The notes below the pieces were generated by a model. It searched no databases. It had not been told where the DNA came from and saw only the letters and a program-made list of their open reading frames with translations. The position numbers were made by a program, and so were the translations under genes. Positions 25,561-39,380 of a stretch of 64,000 nucleotides of DNA are shown piece by piece. This DNA comes from Cacajao melanocephalus (lineage: Eukaryota; Chordata; Mammalia; Primates; Pitheciidae). How positions within the stretch are numbered: position 1 is the first letter of the stretch; the number at the start of each line of letters is the position of its first letter. The stretch spans positions 27,346 through 91,345 of the forward strand of contig CAUYLG010041305.1 of the NCBI GenBank assembly GCA_963573385.1, given 5' to 3'.

Positions 25561-26090
25561 AAAAGAAAAGGGTACCATCACCTCAAGCTTTTATCATTCC
25601 TTTGTGTGACAACCATTCCAGTTACACTTTTAGTTATTTTTAAATGTGGAATAAATTACTGTTAACTGGAACCACCCTCTTGTACCATCAGATACTAGAT
25701 CTTATTCGAACTGTATTTTTATACCCATTTGCTATGACTTCTTGCTTTTTCTTCTGGCAGAGAGTATTCTTTAAAATTAAAGATTACATTTCTGGTATCG
25801 ACCAGGGAAGTGTTTGTCTTTATGGGGCGAGAAGAGGCGAGGCAGCTCTTGGGTGCAGGGTTTGAGGTGTGACCCTGAGGACAGAGGGCTTCATTGTTGA
25901 GCTCACCGCTCTACCTGTTTCTCTTCCCCGTCCTGTCTCCCAGTTCCTATTGGTTTCTGGCCCTCTGTGAGCCTTCCACATCCTTCAGGCGCTCTGGCAT
26001 CCCTGGCCTTGCCTGACCCGTCTTCATTCTTACACTGTGTGCTTCATTTATTTGCATTGAAATGTGCATGCAGGATGTGGCTAAAGTCCA

Positions 26091-26352
26091 GGCAGGCACG
26101 GCGGCTCACGCCTGTAATCCCAGCACTTCGGGAGGCTGCGATGGGTGGATCACTTGAGGTCAGGAGTTTGATACCAGCCTGGCCAACATGGTGAAACCCC
26201 ATCTCTACCAAAAATACAGAAATTAGCTGGGCGAGGTGGCGTGTGCCTGTAATCCCAGCTACTCAGGAGGCTGAGGCAGGAGAATCACTAGAACCCAGGT
26301 AATAGAGGTTGCAGTGAGCCTGGGCAACAGAACGAGACTCCATATAAAGAGA
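26091..26352 (+). repeat. Alu (sense)
   Basis: It begins GGCAGGCACGGCGGCTC and ends CTCCATATAAAGAG. It is short in the right arm. Confidence 0.92.
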
Positions 26353-26769
26353 TATATATATGTGTGTGTATGTATATGGCTAAGGCATACAAAGTATCAG
26401 CACTTGTTGGAACTCGGCAGCCTGCGTGCGTGAAGGCAACACAGGACAGGTAGTGAGGTAGTGAGCTGAGGAGCACGGATGAGGCGCCTGCTGAGTGTTG
26501 TAGAAGAGACATTTGGTAGACTTGAGTTAGATTTATGGAGACCATACTTCCAAAGGGAAGTGAACATGGGTATCGCAGTTTTAACCAAGTCCAGCTGAAA
26601 GCACATGGGCTAGGTGCTGGTCTTGAGTCAGCCCCTGGAGACTTTAATTCTGTGCAGTCTCCCTCACACGAGTCTTTGAACCCTTTCCTCTAGGTGCCTA
26701 AGAAGCACAACTGTTGAGTCTGAGAAATGGCAAAGGGCTATGAGATAAGGGACCTTTTTTTCAATTTTG

Positions 26770-26890
26770 TATCTTGAGATGGGGTGTCCTATGTTGCTCA
26801 GGCTGGTCTTGAACTCCTGTGCTCAGGAGACCCTCTGGCCTTGGCCTTCCAAAGTGCTGGGATTACAGACATGAGCCACTGCCCCTGGCC
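26770..26890 (-). repeat. Alu fragment (antisense)
   Basis: TCTTGAGATGGGGTGTCC through GAGCCACTGCCCCTGGCC. Confidence 0.85.
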
Positions 26891-27091
26891 AAGGGAACTT
26901 CTTAGTAGACACTGTGACCAGTGCAGATACATGTGCAGAGATGAGCATCTCGGTTGACTGGGAAGAGCCATGTGTCCCCTTTGCCCATGGGAGGGCCCTC
27001 TCCACATGTTCTGTGTTTCCAGAAAGGAAGCGTCATGACGAGGAGGCACAAGTTGTGGGACTGAGTTGGGGCATTTGCAGCTCTTTTCTTC

Positions 27092-27375
27092 TTTTTTTTT
27101 TTTTTTTTGAGACAGAGTCTCCCTCTCTTACCCAGGGTGGAGTGCAGTGGGGTGATGTCGGCTCGCTGTGAGCTCTGACTCCTGGGTTTAAGCGATTCTC
27201 CAGCCTCAGCCTCCTGAGTCACTGGGATTACCGGCTCCCGCCACCGCACCCAGCTAATTTTTGTATTCTTAGTAGAGATGGGGTTTTTGCCATGTTAGCG
27301 AGGCTGGTCTCCACCTCCTGACCTCAAGTGATCCCAAAGTGTTAGGATTACAGGCGTGAGCCGCTGCGCCTGGCT
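27092..27375 (-). repeat. Alu (antisense)
   Basis: It runs from a T18 run and GAGACAGAGTCTCCC to GAGCCGCTGCGCCTGGCTC. Confidence 0.93.
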
Positions 27376-28044
27376 CATTTTTGATAACTGGGATACCTGG
27401 CTGGCTTCTGGGACTGTAGTGACAGCAGTGCCATCTTGGGGACTGTGGAAGGCCTGGAGGAGAGAGGCCGTCATCCTGCAAGAGGGAGCCGAAGTGCGGT
27501 TGAATCCAGTCTTAGACCTCAAGTGCGGTGCTCATCTTCAGTGGAATTCCTGGGATTAGCAAAAGGAGATGTGGTGCTGTTGCATGGAATAATTTGGTGG
27601 ATATCTAAGAAGTTAGGAATAAAAGTTGATTATTCTACTTATTCTAAAACTCAATGAATCATATGGCTAGAAGAGTTTTGCTGGAATATCTCAGCTAGCC
27701 TGCCCCTTTACCTCCCTTTAACAGTTGAGGGAACCCGTGTTCCCATAGAGAACCCATACTCTCCCAGTGTGCAGTAGGCTGGTTCGCCTGGAGCAGTGGA
27801 ATTTGGGACCAGTACCTGCTGTAAGAAACACAGCTTAGGTTGTGACCCAGTACTCAGATAGGCAAATATGTGACGAGACCAGTTTAAACATGAGATGATA
27901 CTCTTAGTACATATGATGCACTTTGGTGTTTTCCGTTCTGTGCCATTGTGTTTAAGTTAAAACAAAATGTTGGTTGCTGTCACTAAAATGGTTTCTCAGC
28001 CCACTAATGGGTTGGAAACCTGTGGCCTGAAAAATGAACCTGTC

Positions 28045-28500
<456 letters not shown>

Positions 28501-29486
28501 TCATTAGCATAGACTTTGAAAATGGTTTCATTTTTCTGACTTCTCCTCCCTTTGCCAGCACTCAAGTTGAATCAGACCGTGGTAGCAAAGCACTAAGTCT
28601 GCATCTGCTGGTGGCACCTGTCCACCATCAGGAGACGTCTTTCTTCCCACAGCGGCGGCTCTGCCTTCTACACGCCACTCCCAATTTTCCTCTGTGTTTT
28701 TGTTTTTGTGTGTGTGTTTTTTTTTTTTTGAAGCAGAGTCTTGCTCTGTCTAACTGATGCCATCATCTGAGCTAACAGAAAATTATGTGCCTTAAGCATG
28801 TTTTTGTCTCATGGCCATTTTATGCATAGTATCTCCATTTCGGAAGTCGTTTTTTCCTTAAATGAAGCCTGAGTAGCCTTTTCTAAGTAAAAAACAAAAC
28901 AATACAAAAAAGCGTGTAATTGTTTTTCAAAGTAACTTTAAACATTTTTGTTTCACATGAGGCAAAATTAAGGAACTCAATGCATTTCAGCCTAATGTGT
29001 GCTAGAGAGGCCGCCTCCCTGTGTCCGCTCTTGGCTTCATTGTAAGAGCATTTTGGAATTTCTATATTTATTTATTCATTCATTCATTCACTTAACAAAT
29101 AGCTCCTGTTTCCTTGTGCTGGGCCCTGGCAATACGATAGCCCAACCCTCGGGTGGAGACAGGTTATCCAGTGATTGCACAGTAGCAAGCAGTTGCAAAT
29201 AACTGTTTTGAGAAGCATGTTTTTCTTTTGTGTAGGAACAAAGCTTCTTTTCGTTACATTTTCAGGCTTCCCTTTTACTGCGTGATGTCCGTGCAGCTCT
29301 CACACGCTCTGTGGACAGAGGTTGCGCCTGTTTTAACAGGCGTCGGATGCCAGCACGGACGGTGAATTGTTCATGCCTCTGTTGTTCCTAGATGCCCTTG
29401 TTCTCCTCCCTTGGCACGGAGCTCCGCTGGCTCCTTCAGGAAACACAGGTCTTCTGAACCCTTGTTCTGCCTCTTTCCTTCCGCAG

Positions 29487-29603
29487 AAAGAGCGGGATTT
29501 GGAATTGGCCGCCCGCATAGGCCAGTCGTTGTTGAAGAAGAACAAGACCCTCACCGAGAGGAACGAGGTGCTGGAGGAGCAGGTGGAACACATCAGGGAG
29601 GAG
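29487..29603 (+). CDS. TRAK1: TRAK1 coding exon: coiled coil with CC1-box-like AARIG
   Basis: The acceptor is CTTTCCTTCCGCAG and the donor GTGAGA. It has 39 whole codons, in phase at both ends, beginning KERDLELAARIGQSLLKKN and ending EQVEHIREE. The AARIG motif matches the AAxxG CC1-box core of dynein activating adaptors (BICD2, HAP1, TRAK), which contacts the dynein light intermediate chain. That role is family knowledge, not shown by the DNA. The heptad-like spacing of Leu, Val and Ile continues the coiled coil that also overlaps the kinesin-1 binding segment. Val replaces the Leu I remember in human TERNELLEE. An inverted pair of Alus flanks the exon. Confidence 0.95.
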
Positions 29604-30359
29604 GTGAGAGCGGGCGGCCGAGGCTGGCGGAGGGCCTGCCACAGGCCCGGGAGCTGTGGGCGCGGCTGAAGGAGATGGTCGAATGGGGTCCTAGTTGGAA
29701 GGTCCCTCCCGAGGGCACGACGGCGGCCTGAGCCCAGAACCGTCTGTTCCGAGACGGGCAGCTGCGGCCTGAAAGCCGCCCCCCTGCAGCTCCTGCTGCC
29801 GCCCGTGCCTCCTTCCTGGCTCAGGCAGTGAGGATGGGCGGGTCGGGCGGGCATAGTCCTCACTCAGTCGCACGCCTGTGTGCAGCGTCGGGTCAGCCAC
29901 AGTCCTTGCCCTCGGAGAGTCCCGGCTGATCCAGACGCCGCACGCTTGGCAGAAGGGCACCCAGGCCACCACAGTAACAAGCAGGGCTTTCTGAGTCGGG
30001 CGGGGCATGGGCAGCTGGCACGGAGGCCTGTGAGGATGTCAGCTCTGCCCACAGAGGAAAGTCGAGACTCACGTCATCGTTGCAGTATAATTTTGTACTG
30101 TAAAACAAAACGAAACAAAAATGCCTATTGTTTTCATGACAGAAACCCTCTTATTTCCATGATGTGAATCTTGGCTGGTGGATATGAGTGGTGAGAGGAA
30201 GGGCATGGAACTTTTGGCCCAGCTTAGGGTGCCTCGGCTTAGGAGGAGTGATGCTGATTTTCTGGAAGGGACGTGGTGTGCACCGAGGAGGGCAGCTGTG
30301 GAGTCGGGGGGATGGTTGGAGCAAGGGTAAGAGGCTTAGAGCCACGCCCTACTCAGTAG

Positions 30360-30730
<371 letters not shown>

Positions 30731-31892
30731 TCTTCTCTCTTGTTTTCTATCAGAAACTTCCTTAGTGGGAGTGGATGCTCTGGTACCTAAGATGTCTTCA
30801 AACTTCTTTCTTGTTAAAGCTGTTCCCAGTACATTATTGTCTGGGTTTAACAATAGTTTTAATACGATGAAGCATAGTTGCCACTGTACAGAAAAGTTTT
30901 AATCCTAGCTTTTCTTTAAAATATAATAAGGGAGAACACTGTTGTATTTTAGGAGAAATAAAGTGATTCCTGCATTCTCTGTCCCCAGCATCATGACCTG
31001 GATTCCCTCTCATGTGACTGATGGGAAAGCTTGCTGGGTCAGGCTGGCCCCTCCCAGCCACTTCTGAGCAGAGAGACCCGCCACCCAGTAGCCCACAAAT
31101 GGTCATCCGTCAGCTTCTTTACTTACTGTCCTTGCTTGTGGCAGGCCTCACTTGCACAGAGGATCCAACTCTCTGGGAGTGGAAATGCCTTTTTGCCTTG
31201 GAAAAGCTTTGAATTTGAAAGCTATAACATGTTTCCTTTGGCATACTATTCAGTTATCAGTCTAGGTGTCGAAGCTAAACCCTTTATGCACATAAAATTG
31301 TCTTCTCCGTGGAAGACATCGTAATGCACTGTGTTACATAGAAAAGTTGCAGTAAACCATAGACCCTACATCAAATGACAAACAAGAACATTAAAACGTA
31401 ACTGCAATTCTTTTTATAGCACTGGTTCCCTATTCAGCAGTACTGCAGAGTGAAAGGGCAAATGAAAAATTTTGCAGTAGAACTTTACTTGAAAACCTTA
31501 AGTACGAGTCAGGGTGATTTGCAAAGCCATCTCAGCAGGAGTCAATGTGGCTTCCCTGATGGTTGCCTCTGTTCTTCCTGCGTCTGAAATTCTTATCCAG
31601 TGAGCGCTGAACACAGGACAAGGTCCGGCTGGGCATGGCCAGGAGCCTTATGAGGGTGCATCACAGAGTGGGGCTGTGTGGTCATCTGAGCGTGAGAGCA
31701 AGGTCAGCAAGCTGCCTGTACTGGCCCATGCAGAGCTGGCATCTCCAAGATCCTATTTGGAGTTGGGATTTGGTTCTGGCAGAAGTGAATGAATGGCCTC
31801 TTCTTTCATAATATGACCCATTTTTCTGGCCATTTGCCCAGATGGTCACCTGGCTACATCCAAAGCCCCTGACAGACTCATCCCCCACAAGC

Positions 31893-32490
<598 letters not shown>

Positions 32491-32763
32491 ACCAACCGTC
32501 ATTCTAGTCCCCTGTCTGCTGTTCCTTGTACCAAAGTAAAAATTCCAGATTCAGACAGCTTTCTGCCAAAAAGTAATTGTGCTTCTTTTAAATAGATCAA
32601 ATGAAAGCCTATTGTTGTGAACAGCACAAAATCTGTTTAAATGCTTTTACGTTCAATGGTGAATTTTAAGGAAATACTGTCACCAGGCGGTAAGTGTTGG
32701 AAGGTGAGCTGGGATGGCGTTACCTTTGGGAAGCAAATGATGGCCCCTGCTCTGCCTGTGTAG

Positions 32764-32864
32764 GTGTCTCAGCTCCGGCATGAGCTATCCATGAAGGACG
32801 AGCTGCTTCAGTTCTACAGCAGCGTGGCGGAGGAGAGCGAGCCCGAGTCCGTTTGCTCAACCCC
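32764..32864 (+). CDS. TRAK1: TRAK1 coding exon: coiled coil and Ser/Glu-rich linker
   Basis: The acceptor is CTGTGTAG and the donor a consensus GTAAGT. The 33 codons plus two bases read VSQLRHELSMKDELLQFYSS and end SEPESVCST; the split Pro codon is completed by the next exon. The first half continues the HAP1_N coiled coil. The second half is an acidic, serine-rich break, matching the conserved ESE..S.CSTP linker also present in TRAK2. FYSSVAEE differs slightly from the human FYTSAAEE I recall. Confidence 0.94.
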
Positions 32865-33726
32865 GTAAGTCACCAGAGGGCTGCGTTTCCGGAGGCCAGG
32901 GCCCAGGCTGGCCGCTGTTACGTCCTTGGGGTCACCTAGACAGGGTCGCCTTCATCAGCAATGGGGGTCACCTGCGCTCAGCCTTCTCTGGCCAAACGTC
33001 TCCAAGCGCCTCAAACAGATTCATTTTACTGTTTTAGTGGGACCCGGTGGACAGGTTTTTAGTTTTCCTTTTCTCGGGTCTTATTGCTTATTTGTCAATT
33101 TAGATCGATGCGCCCTGGCACATTAGTGGATGATGGGTTAGGCTCTGCTGTTGGAGGGAATTCAGGGTTCTGGAGCCAGAGGTGCTGGGGCACGTCCTTG
33201 GGACAGAAGCGCGGTGTCTTCTCTGAGAGTCCGCAGAGCCTTGTGTTGGGAGCGTGAACTCGAGCGCCCAGCAGGCTGGCTGCACATCTTGGCTCTGGGT
33301 GTCACTAGCTGCATGCTGTGGGCTAGATCACTCAACCTCTGTGACTTGAGTTTTCATCTGTAAAATGGGGATAACAGTAGAACTTAGGTCGCAGAGTTAT
33401 AAGCATTAATTAAGTTGAAACATACAGAGCACTTAAAAGAGTTCTTGGCACATACAAATGCATTATGAGTATCAGATAAACTCCCAGACATCCTGGAATT
33501 GTGTAGGCTTTAAACAGAATTGGTGGCCCTGAGTTCTGAGGTGACGTGGCAGGTTGTGGATACAGGGTTGAGCTGTGGGTCTGAATCGGTGCACCGGGCG
33601 CTGTCTTCCTGGGGCTGGGAGAGTGGTCTGGTGGGTCACTGCCCTTCCTGCACGCCCCTCCTTGCGTCTCCCAGGTGCTGGGTGGAAGTGTGTCTCCCTG
33701 GATTGTGAGCGTACTTTCTCCCCCAG
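32865..33726 (+). other. TRAK1: TRAK1 intron (0.9 kb)
   Basis: It contains a MIR copy near 33300-33475 and is otherwise unique sequence without a recognisable element. Confidence 0.75.
33300..33475 (+). repeat. MIR
   Basis: CACTCAACCTCTGTGACTTG, TCATCTGTAAAATGGGGATA and GTTCTTGGCACATACAAATG. Confidence 0.78.
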
Positions 33727-33835
33727 GTTGAAGAGGAATGAGTCGTCCTCCTCAGTCCAGAATTACTTTCATTTGGATTCTCTTCAAAAGAAGCTGAAAG
33801 ACCTTGAAGAGGAGAATGTTGTACTTCGATCCGAG
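33727..33835 (+). CDS. TRAK1: TRAK1 coding exon: second coiled-coil block (LKRNESSSS)
   Basis: The acceptor is TTTCTCCCCCAG and the donor GTGACG. One base completes Pro (CC+G), then 36 codons begin LKRNESSSSVQNYFHLDSLQ and end ENVVLRSE. The serine run looks like a flexible, phosphorylatable hinge, and KKLKDLEEEN resumes the coiled coil. The residues match TRAK1 as I know it. The CDS is in phase at its 3' end, so the next exon begins with a whole codon. Confidence 0.95.
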
Positions 33836-34234
33836 GTGACGTGCTCTCCCTGCCCTTGCCCCTGCTGGAAGGGAGGTGGCCCCATTTGCCTTATCTGGTG
33901 AGGTCAGCCAGGGTTAAGTGCCCTCCTTGGAGGTGGCAGTCTGTGAAGAGCTGTGCCAGGCACTCGGCAGACGTGCCTCCGCTGTGCTCCGGGCACTGCC
34001 TTCCAGCCCAGCACACGCCTCCCTGGCTGGGGCAGGTGAACCTGGTGAATGACACAGCGAGGGGACTGGGAAGACTGGAGACCCCTCCTTCACCGTTGGC
34101 TCTGCAGTGAGGTCTCCCTGCTGTGCTCCAGCTCTGACCACGGCACCTGTGGAGAAACCCAGCCTTGCCTTCATGCTGCCACAGAGCAGATGCTCAAGGA
34201 AAGAGTCCACAGGCGCTCAGAGCCAGATTTCTTT

Positions 34235-34557
34235 TTTTTCTTTTCTGTTTTTTTTAATTTTGTTTTGAGACAGAGTCTCGCTCTGTCACCCAGGCTGGAG
34301 TGCAGTGGCGCAATCTCAGCTGGCTGCAATCTCTGGCTGCCCCCCCACCCCACCCGGGCTCAAGTGATTCTCCTGTCTCAGCCTCCCTAGTAGCTGGGAT
34401 TACAGGCGTGCGCCACCACACCCGGCTAATTCTTGCATTTTTAGTAGAGATGGGGTTTCACCATATTAGGCTGGTCTCGAACTCCTGACCTCAGGTGATC
34501 CACCCACCTTGGCCTCACAAAGTGCTGGGATTACAGGCGTGAGCCACTGTGCCTGGC
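34235..34557 (-). repeat. Alu (antisense) with target-site duplication
   Basis: It starts with a T-rich run and TTTTGAGACAGAGTCTCGC and ends GAGCCACTGTGCCTGGC. AGAGCCAGATTTCTT precedes it and AGAGCCATATTTCTT follows, a 15-base duplication with one mismatch. Confidence 0.95.
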
Positions 34558-35209
34558 AGAGCCATATTTCTTAATTAACTCAAAAAGGTTGAGCTGAGGC
34601 GACCGGGGACTCATGCTTTTGAATTATTTTTTATCGCCAAGGGATTGTGCCAGGCCTTTTGCCCACCTCATTTTTTTCAGTCTTCACAACAAGGCTAAAA
34701 GCTCATTACTTTGATTCTCATTGGAACAGTGGGCCCCAGGCTACTAGGTGTTTTGATAACCCAAGGTCATTCTAGTGAGTAAATGACAAAGCTACGATTT
34801 GCAAGTCTGTGACTCTAAGCCCCTTGTTTCCTGCCTTCACCCACTGCCCCCTCTAGAAACACCAGTGCGTGCAGATTTAGTACAGTTTGTCTTAATCAGG
34901 GGTGAGTTTCTGTCCTCTAGCCGAAGTACAGCGTGATACGGTACCCCCTGTTTATCAGGCCTGTGTCAGGTTGGAGCTGCGTGCCCACCTAGGCTGGCCC
35001 TGGGCTCCCAGGAGCCCCTCCAGTAGTCCAGACTGTCTGTCGAACTTGCTCACCCCTTGGTAATATCTTCACATCCCACCTGAACAAGATGCTCTTCTGC
35101 ACATCCTGTTCTCTTAGACCTCACCTCTTCCAGCTCTTTGTTCACTGATAGGTCACGTAAACCCAGACTGATCAAGAAGGCTGCCCAGGTTTCCTCTGCC
35201 AGCCAGTAG

Positions 35210-35656
<447 letters not shown>

Positions 35657-36270
35657 CAGATGTCTGTCATCCCACCCTTTCCAGCCAGGGCAAGTTGTCC
35701 AGAGTCCTGGAACGGTTCTTGTGCCTCTGCATCGTAATGCTTTTGTGTTGAGCCTTGTTCTTACTAAACTTGAACACAGCAGGTTTAAGTGCAACTCAGA
35801 ACCTCACAGTTCGGTGCCTGGCACATAGCAGGTGTTTGCCATTCCTGCGTGGTTTTCCTTAGGGTGCCTGCTGTGGGCAGGGTAGTGTCCTAGGCACTGT
35901 GAGGGCCACAAAGCATCCACATTTATGAGCCGGGACAGCCACAAATGAACAGATACGAACAGATGCGAGGATAGGATGGTGGTGGTCACTGCGTTTAACA
36001 GAGCAAAGCTGCAGAGCGCCTGTGCCCACGGCTCTCTGTGGCGCCCTCTAGGGGTACATGGTTTTCAGCCTGAGCGTGCAAGTCCATTAACTAAGCACGG
36101 AACTCGGATGGACTTTGTGTATTCGAGGGTGCGACGGGGGACAGGTGGGGGGCTGCTGAGGGCAGCTTCCCTCCCAGACCCAGGTTAGCCCTGGCTTTAC
36201 GCCTCAGCCCGTGTCTGCCCCACCTGGCCAGGTGAGAACGCGGGGCGTCTGACCTGGGTCTCGTCCGCAG

Positions 36271-36349
36271 GCCTGCCAGCTGAAGACGGAGACCATGACC
36301 TATGAGGAGAAGGAGCAGCAGCTGGTGAACGACTGCGTGAAGGAGCTGA
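36271..36349 (+). CDS. TRAK1: TRAK1 coding exon: coiled coil (TYEEKEQQLVNDCVKEL)
   Basis: The acceptor is TCGTCCGCAG and the donor GTGCGT, one of the weaker donors in the gene. The 26 codons plus one base begin ACQLKTETMTYEEKEQQLVN; the lone A pairs with GG of the next exon to make Arg. This block is among the most conserved between TRAK1, TRAK2 and HAP1 and belongs to the central coiled coil. Cys replaces the Ser and Met the Ile that I remember in human TRAK1; TRAK2 also has Cys here, so Cys is a tolerated family residue. Confidence 0.94.
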
Positions 36350-37613
36350 GTGCGTCCTGCCCTGCGGCCGCTTGCTTCCCCGCATCCGCTGTCATGGTGA
36401 CACAGCTTCGCAGCAGCCCTGCTGAAGGGCAGCTTCCTGCCAGCCTATGGCTCAGCAGCATTTTCCTTAAAACCAGCAGCCTCCCCAGCCTTGCGTGGCA
36501 CCCCCTCCCCATTAATCAACTTAGTGCTAAGTTGCCAGCTATGTGTTATCTCGGTTTATTACTGATGTGGATATTTAAATTTAATTTTGGCTGTCTACTG
36601 GAATATTGGAATTATTATTATTATTTTGAGATGGAGTCTCACTCTGTCACCTAGGCTAGGGTCCAGCGACATGACATGGGCTCACTGCACCCTCCGCCTC
36701 CCAGGTTCAAGCAATTCTGTCACCTCAGCCTCCCGAGTTTACAGGCACCTGCCATGATGCCTGGCTAATTTTTGTATTTTTGTAGAGACAGTATTTCACC
36801 ATGTTGGCCAGGCTGGTCTTGAACTCCTGACCTCAGGTGATCCGCCCACCTCGGCCTCCCAAGGTGCTAGATTGTGAGCCGCCGTGCCTGGCTGGAATAT
36901 TGGAATTTTTAATGTCTAAGTTAGGCCCACCCACAGAAACCTGTGTTGCTAATATGGAAGGACAGCTTACTACCAATAATTTGATTTGTGGAAGTTGAGA
37001 CCAGGGTTCTCACCTTTGCAAATAAACATTTCCCTCATCCTCTTCATTTTAAGTTTACAAGTTAAGACAAAAGGTCAAAACACGAAGTATTTTGCGTTTC
37101 AGCAAAATACTAAGTAAATGAAACACACCTCATGTTCCAATCTAGCTGAATGAGTGCTCGCTCTGAGTATGAGTTGGAAACCCCAAGGGATTGCGCTGTG
37201 CAGGCAGAAGTTCCTTCTAGAACTGGGCACAGCAGCGGGTGCCTGGTTAGTCTCATGGATTGCTCACGTGTGGAATGTAAGGTGCACTCACGTCTCGTTA
37301 CTTTCTGTCTGACCCCCGGAGCCCCCCTGCTTTGTTCTGGGGACACAGCCTTGGTTGGTGGGCTTGGGGCCCCACGCTGAGTCCGGGAGCGACAGCTAAC
37401 GGGGTGAGCTGCTTTTTCTGAGCCCTGCAGAAGCTGCTTTGCTTCTCCATATGGGAAAATGGTCTCTATGCGTTCCTTCCTCCTGCACCCTCTCCACTCC
37501 AGCTGTCTTGTAATAAGCATGGTTTTTCTTGTGCAAACCACATAGAAACTTTCCTCTCTGGGTCTGCATGTGTGGTTTTCTGACTTGCTCTCGTGACTGT
37601 TTCTTTGTCAAAG
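36350..37613 (+). other. TRAK1: TRAK1 intron (1.3 kb)
   Basis: It contains one antisense Alu (36614-36891) with a perfect 16-bp target duplication. Nothing is recognised at 36910-37613. Confidence 0.75.
36614..36891 (-). repeat. Alu (antisense) with perfect target-site duplication
   Basis: CTGGAATATTGGAATT occurs at 36598-36613 and again at 36892-36907. The Alu starts ATTATTATTTTGAGATGGAG and ends GCCGTGCCTGG. Confidence 0.95.
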
Positions 37614-37744
37614 GGGATGCCAACGTCCAGATTGCCAGTATCTCAGAGGAATTGGCCAAGAAGACAGAAGATGCTGCCCGCCAGCAAGAGGAGATCACAC
37701 ACTTGCTATCGCAAATAGTGGATCTGCAGAAAAAGGCAAAAGCT
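37614..37744 (+). CDS. TRAK1: TRAK1 coding exon: coiled coil (DANVQIASISEELAKK)
   Basis: The acceptor is TTTCTTTGTCAAAG and the donor GTAAGG. GG completes Arg, then 43 codons begin DANVQIASISEELAKKTEDA and end LLSQIVDLQKKAKA. It is a canonical long-heptad coiled coil that continues the HAP1_N domain and the dimer interface. The protein is identical to human TRAK1 as I remember it, marking the strongest constraint in the window. Antisense Alus lie about 0.7 kb upstream and 1 kb downstream in the same orientation. Confidence 0.95.
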
Positions 37745-38305
37745 GTAAGGCTTCTGTTTCTCTGACTGATACAACAATGGCCTTACTGATGGGGAAGAGA
37801 CGTTTACTCCAGAAGACAGCGCCCTTTCGTTTCACATCTTAGCAGTTTGAGTTGCCTCTTTCCAGAAAAAGCTTAGTGGACTCAGTAGTATAAAACTGAC
37901 TACCCTGAATGGGTGACGAGTCTCAATTGTGACCTCTTATCTCCTACAATTATTTGAACTCATTAAAAAGATGCCATAAATACGGACTTTTGGAGTTTAA
38001 CTCATGGATCATCTAGTCTAGTGTTTGTTTTTACACAGTGCACTAGGTATGTTCTGCAGTAGAGCAGAATCCTCTTCAGATTTTGCTGTTAGTGTAGGGT
38101 AAAGTGCGTCCAGCAAGCTTTATAGAGAATGAATGTGGATGTAGGAAAGACTTTACCTTCAAAATCATACGAGAAACAGAACCTGAGTATGAGATGAGCA
38201 TGTCCTTGCAGAAAGTGATGAGATCATCGTGGATTAGGTTAATAAGGGGGGAAAGTTGGACAATCTGAGTATCTTAGAAAATGATCTCTCTTTGCCATGC
38301 TGTAG

Positions 38306-38380
38306 TGTGCGGTGGAAAATGAAGAACTCGTGCAGCATCTGGGGGCTGCGAAGGATGCCCAGCGGCAGCTCACGGCCGAG
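38306..38380 (+). CDS. TRAK1: TRAK1 coding exon: coiled coil (CAVENEELVQHLGAAKDAQ)
   Basis: The acceptor is TTTGCCATGCTGTAG and the donor GTGAGC. It has 25 whole codons from CAVENEELVQHLG to QRQLTAE, in phase at both ends. The sequence ELVQHLGAAKDAQRQL is shared with TRAK2 (KDAQRQLT), placing it late in the HAP1_N coiled coil. Being symmetric and 75 nt long, it could be skipped without a frameshift, though I see no evidence that it is. Confidence 0.94.
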
Positions 38381-38702
38381 GTGAGCACCCTCATTCCTGC
38401 AGCGAAGGCGGACCAGCCTTCCCCGACAGCAGCCGTCCCGCCCATCGTAACCACCGCTTTTATTTTGAATTTCATTTCGTTTTTATTCGTGGGATAGTAA
38501 ATCTAGTCACACCTTGATTCTGTACCCACTGGCACGGCTGCTGGTTCTGAGCACCTGTGGGGTGGGCTCTATACCAGCTGAGCCTGGCAAGTGCAGGTGC
38601 CCAAGAAGTGTTCAGCGAAATGAAAGCCACGCAGAGCACTCTGGGAGAGGAACCTCACGCACAGCTGTGGCTTGAAACATGGGTGTGATGATTTTCTTTC
38701 TC

Positions 38703-38975
38703 TTTTTATTTTTTTTGAGATAGGGTCTCATATGTCACCCAGGCTTGAGTACAGTGGCATGACCATGGCTCACTGCAGCCTTGCCCTCCCCAGGCTCAGG
38801 TGATCTTCCTGAGTGTCTGGGACTATAGGTGTGGGCCATATCACCACCTGATTTTGTTCCTTTGTAAAGATGGGGTTTTGCCATGTTGCCTGGGCTGGTC
38901 TCCACTCCTGGGCTGAGTAATCTGCCTGCCTTGCCCTCCCAAAGTGCTGAGATTGCAGATGTAAGCCATCATGGG
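38703..38975 (-). repeat. Alu (antisense)
   Basis: It runs from TTTTTTTTGAGATAGGGTCTC to TAAGCCATCATGGG. Confidence 0.9.
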
Positions 38976-39242
38976 TAGTCTGATTTTTCTTTTGCATGAA
39001 GTTGGTTTTACTTCATTTGCCCGCTGTTGGTATTTTAGAAGGTTTCTGAGTCTGTAAGCTTGCCTCAAGTCAGAGAAAAAGCAAGCCTTTGGAAATTCAG
39101 TTATTTGGCCACAGGCCCACAGGGCAGCTGTTTCTACCCGTGCTGGGGACTCTGTTGGTGTCTTTCCAGCCCTCGATGGGCAGATGTGTGCACACCTGGG
39201 TGCCCAGGCGACCCTGACCCTCGGTGTCTTTGCTGCCTGCAG

Positions 39243-39380
39243 CTGCGCGAGCTGGAGGACAAGTATGCGGAGTGCATGGAGATGCTGCACGAGGCGCAGG
39301 AGGAGCTGAAGAACCTCCGGAACAAGACCGTGCCCAGCACCACGTCTCGGCGTTACCACTCGCTGGGGCTGTTTCCCATG
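39243..39380 (+). CDS. TRAK1: TRAK1 coding exon: end of HAP1_N coiled coil (RRYHSLGLFPM)
   Basis: The acceptor is CTTTGCTGCCTGCAG and the donor GTGAGC. The 46 whole codons begin LRELEDKYAECMEMLHEAQ and end SRRYHSLGLFPM. The coiled coil runs through EELKNLRNKT and then breaks into a Ser/Thr-rich, Arg-containing linker. VPSTTS stands where I remember MPNTTS in human, which suggests a relaxed linker. The exon is in phase at both ends and very CpG-rich compared with its introns. Confidence 0.95.

Larger units (their letters stand above)
25085..25745. mobile_element. L1 3' fragment split by the 25210 Alu
   Basis: The left part has GTGTATGTATTTATGGGGTA and AATAATCACATCAGGG. The right part, after the Alu, resumes with CACCTCAAGCTTTTATCATTC and TAGTTATTTTTAAATGTGG. 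Confidence 0.75.
37745..39242 (+). other. TRAK1: Two short TRAK1 introns around the 38306-38380 exon
   Basis: The first intron (37745-38305) shows no repeat. The second (38381-39242) carries one antisense Alu at 38703-38975. Confidence 0.7.

Noticed and set aside
36350..36654. Read-through of the 36350 donor as a novel isoform
   Set aside because: The open frame continues into an Alu, and no polyadenylation signal or coding character follows.
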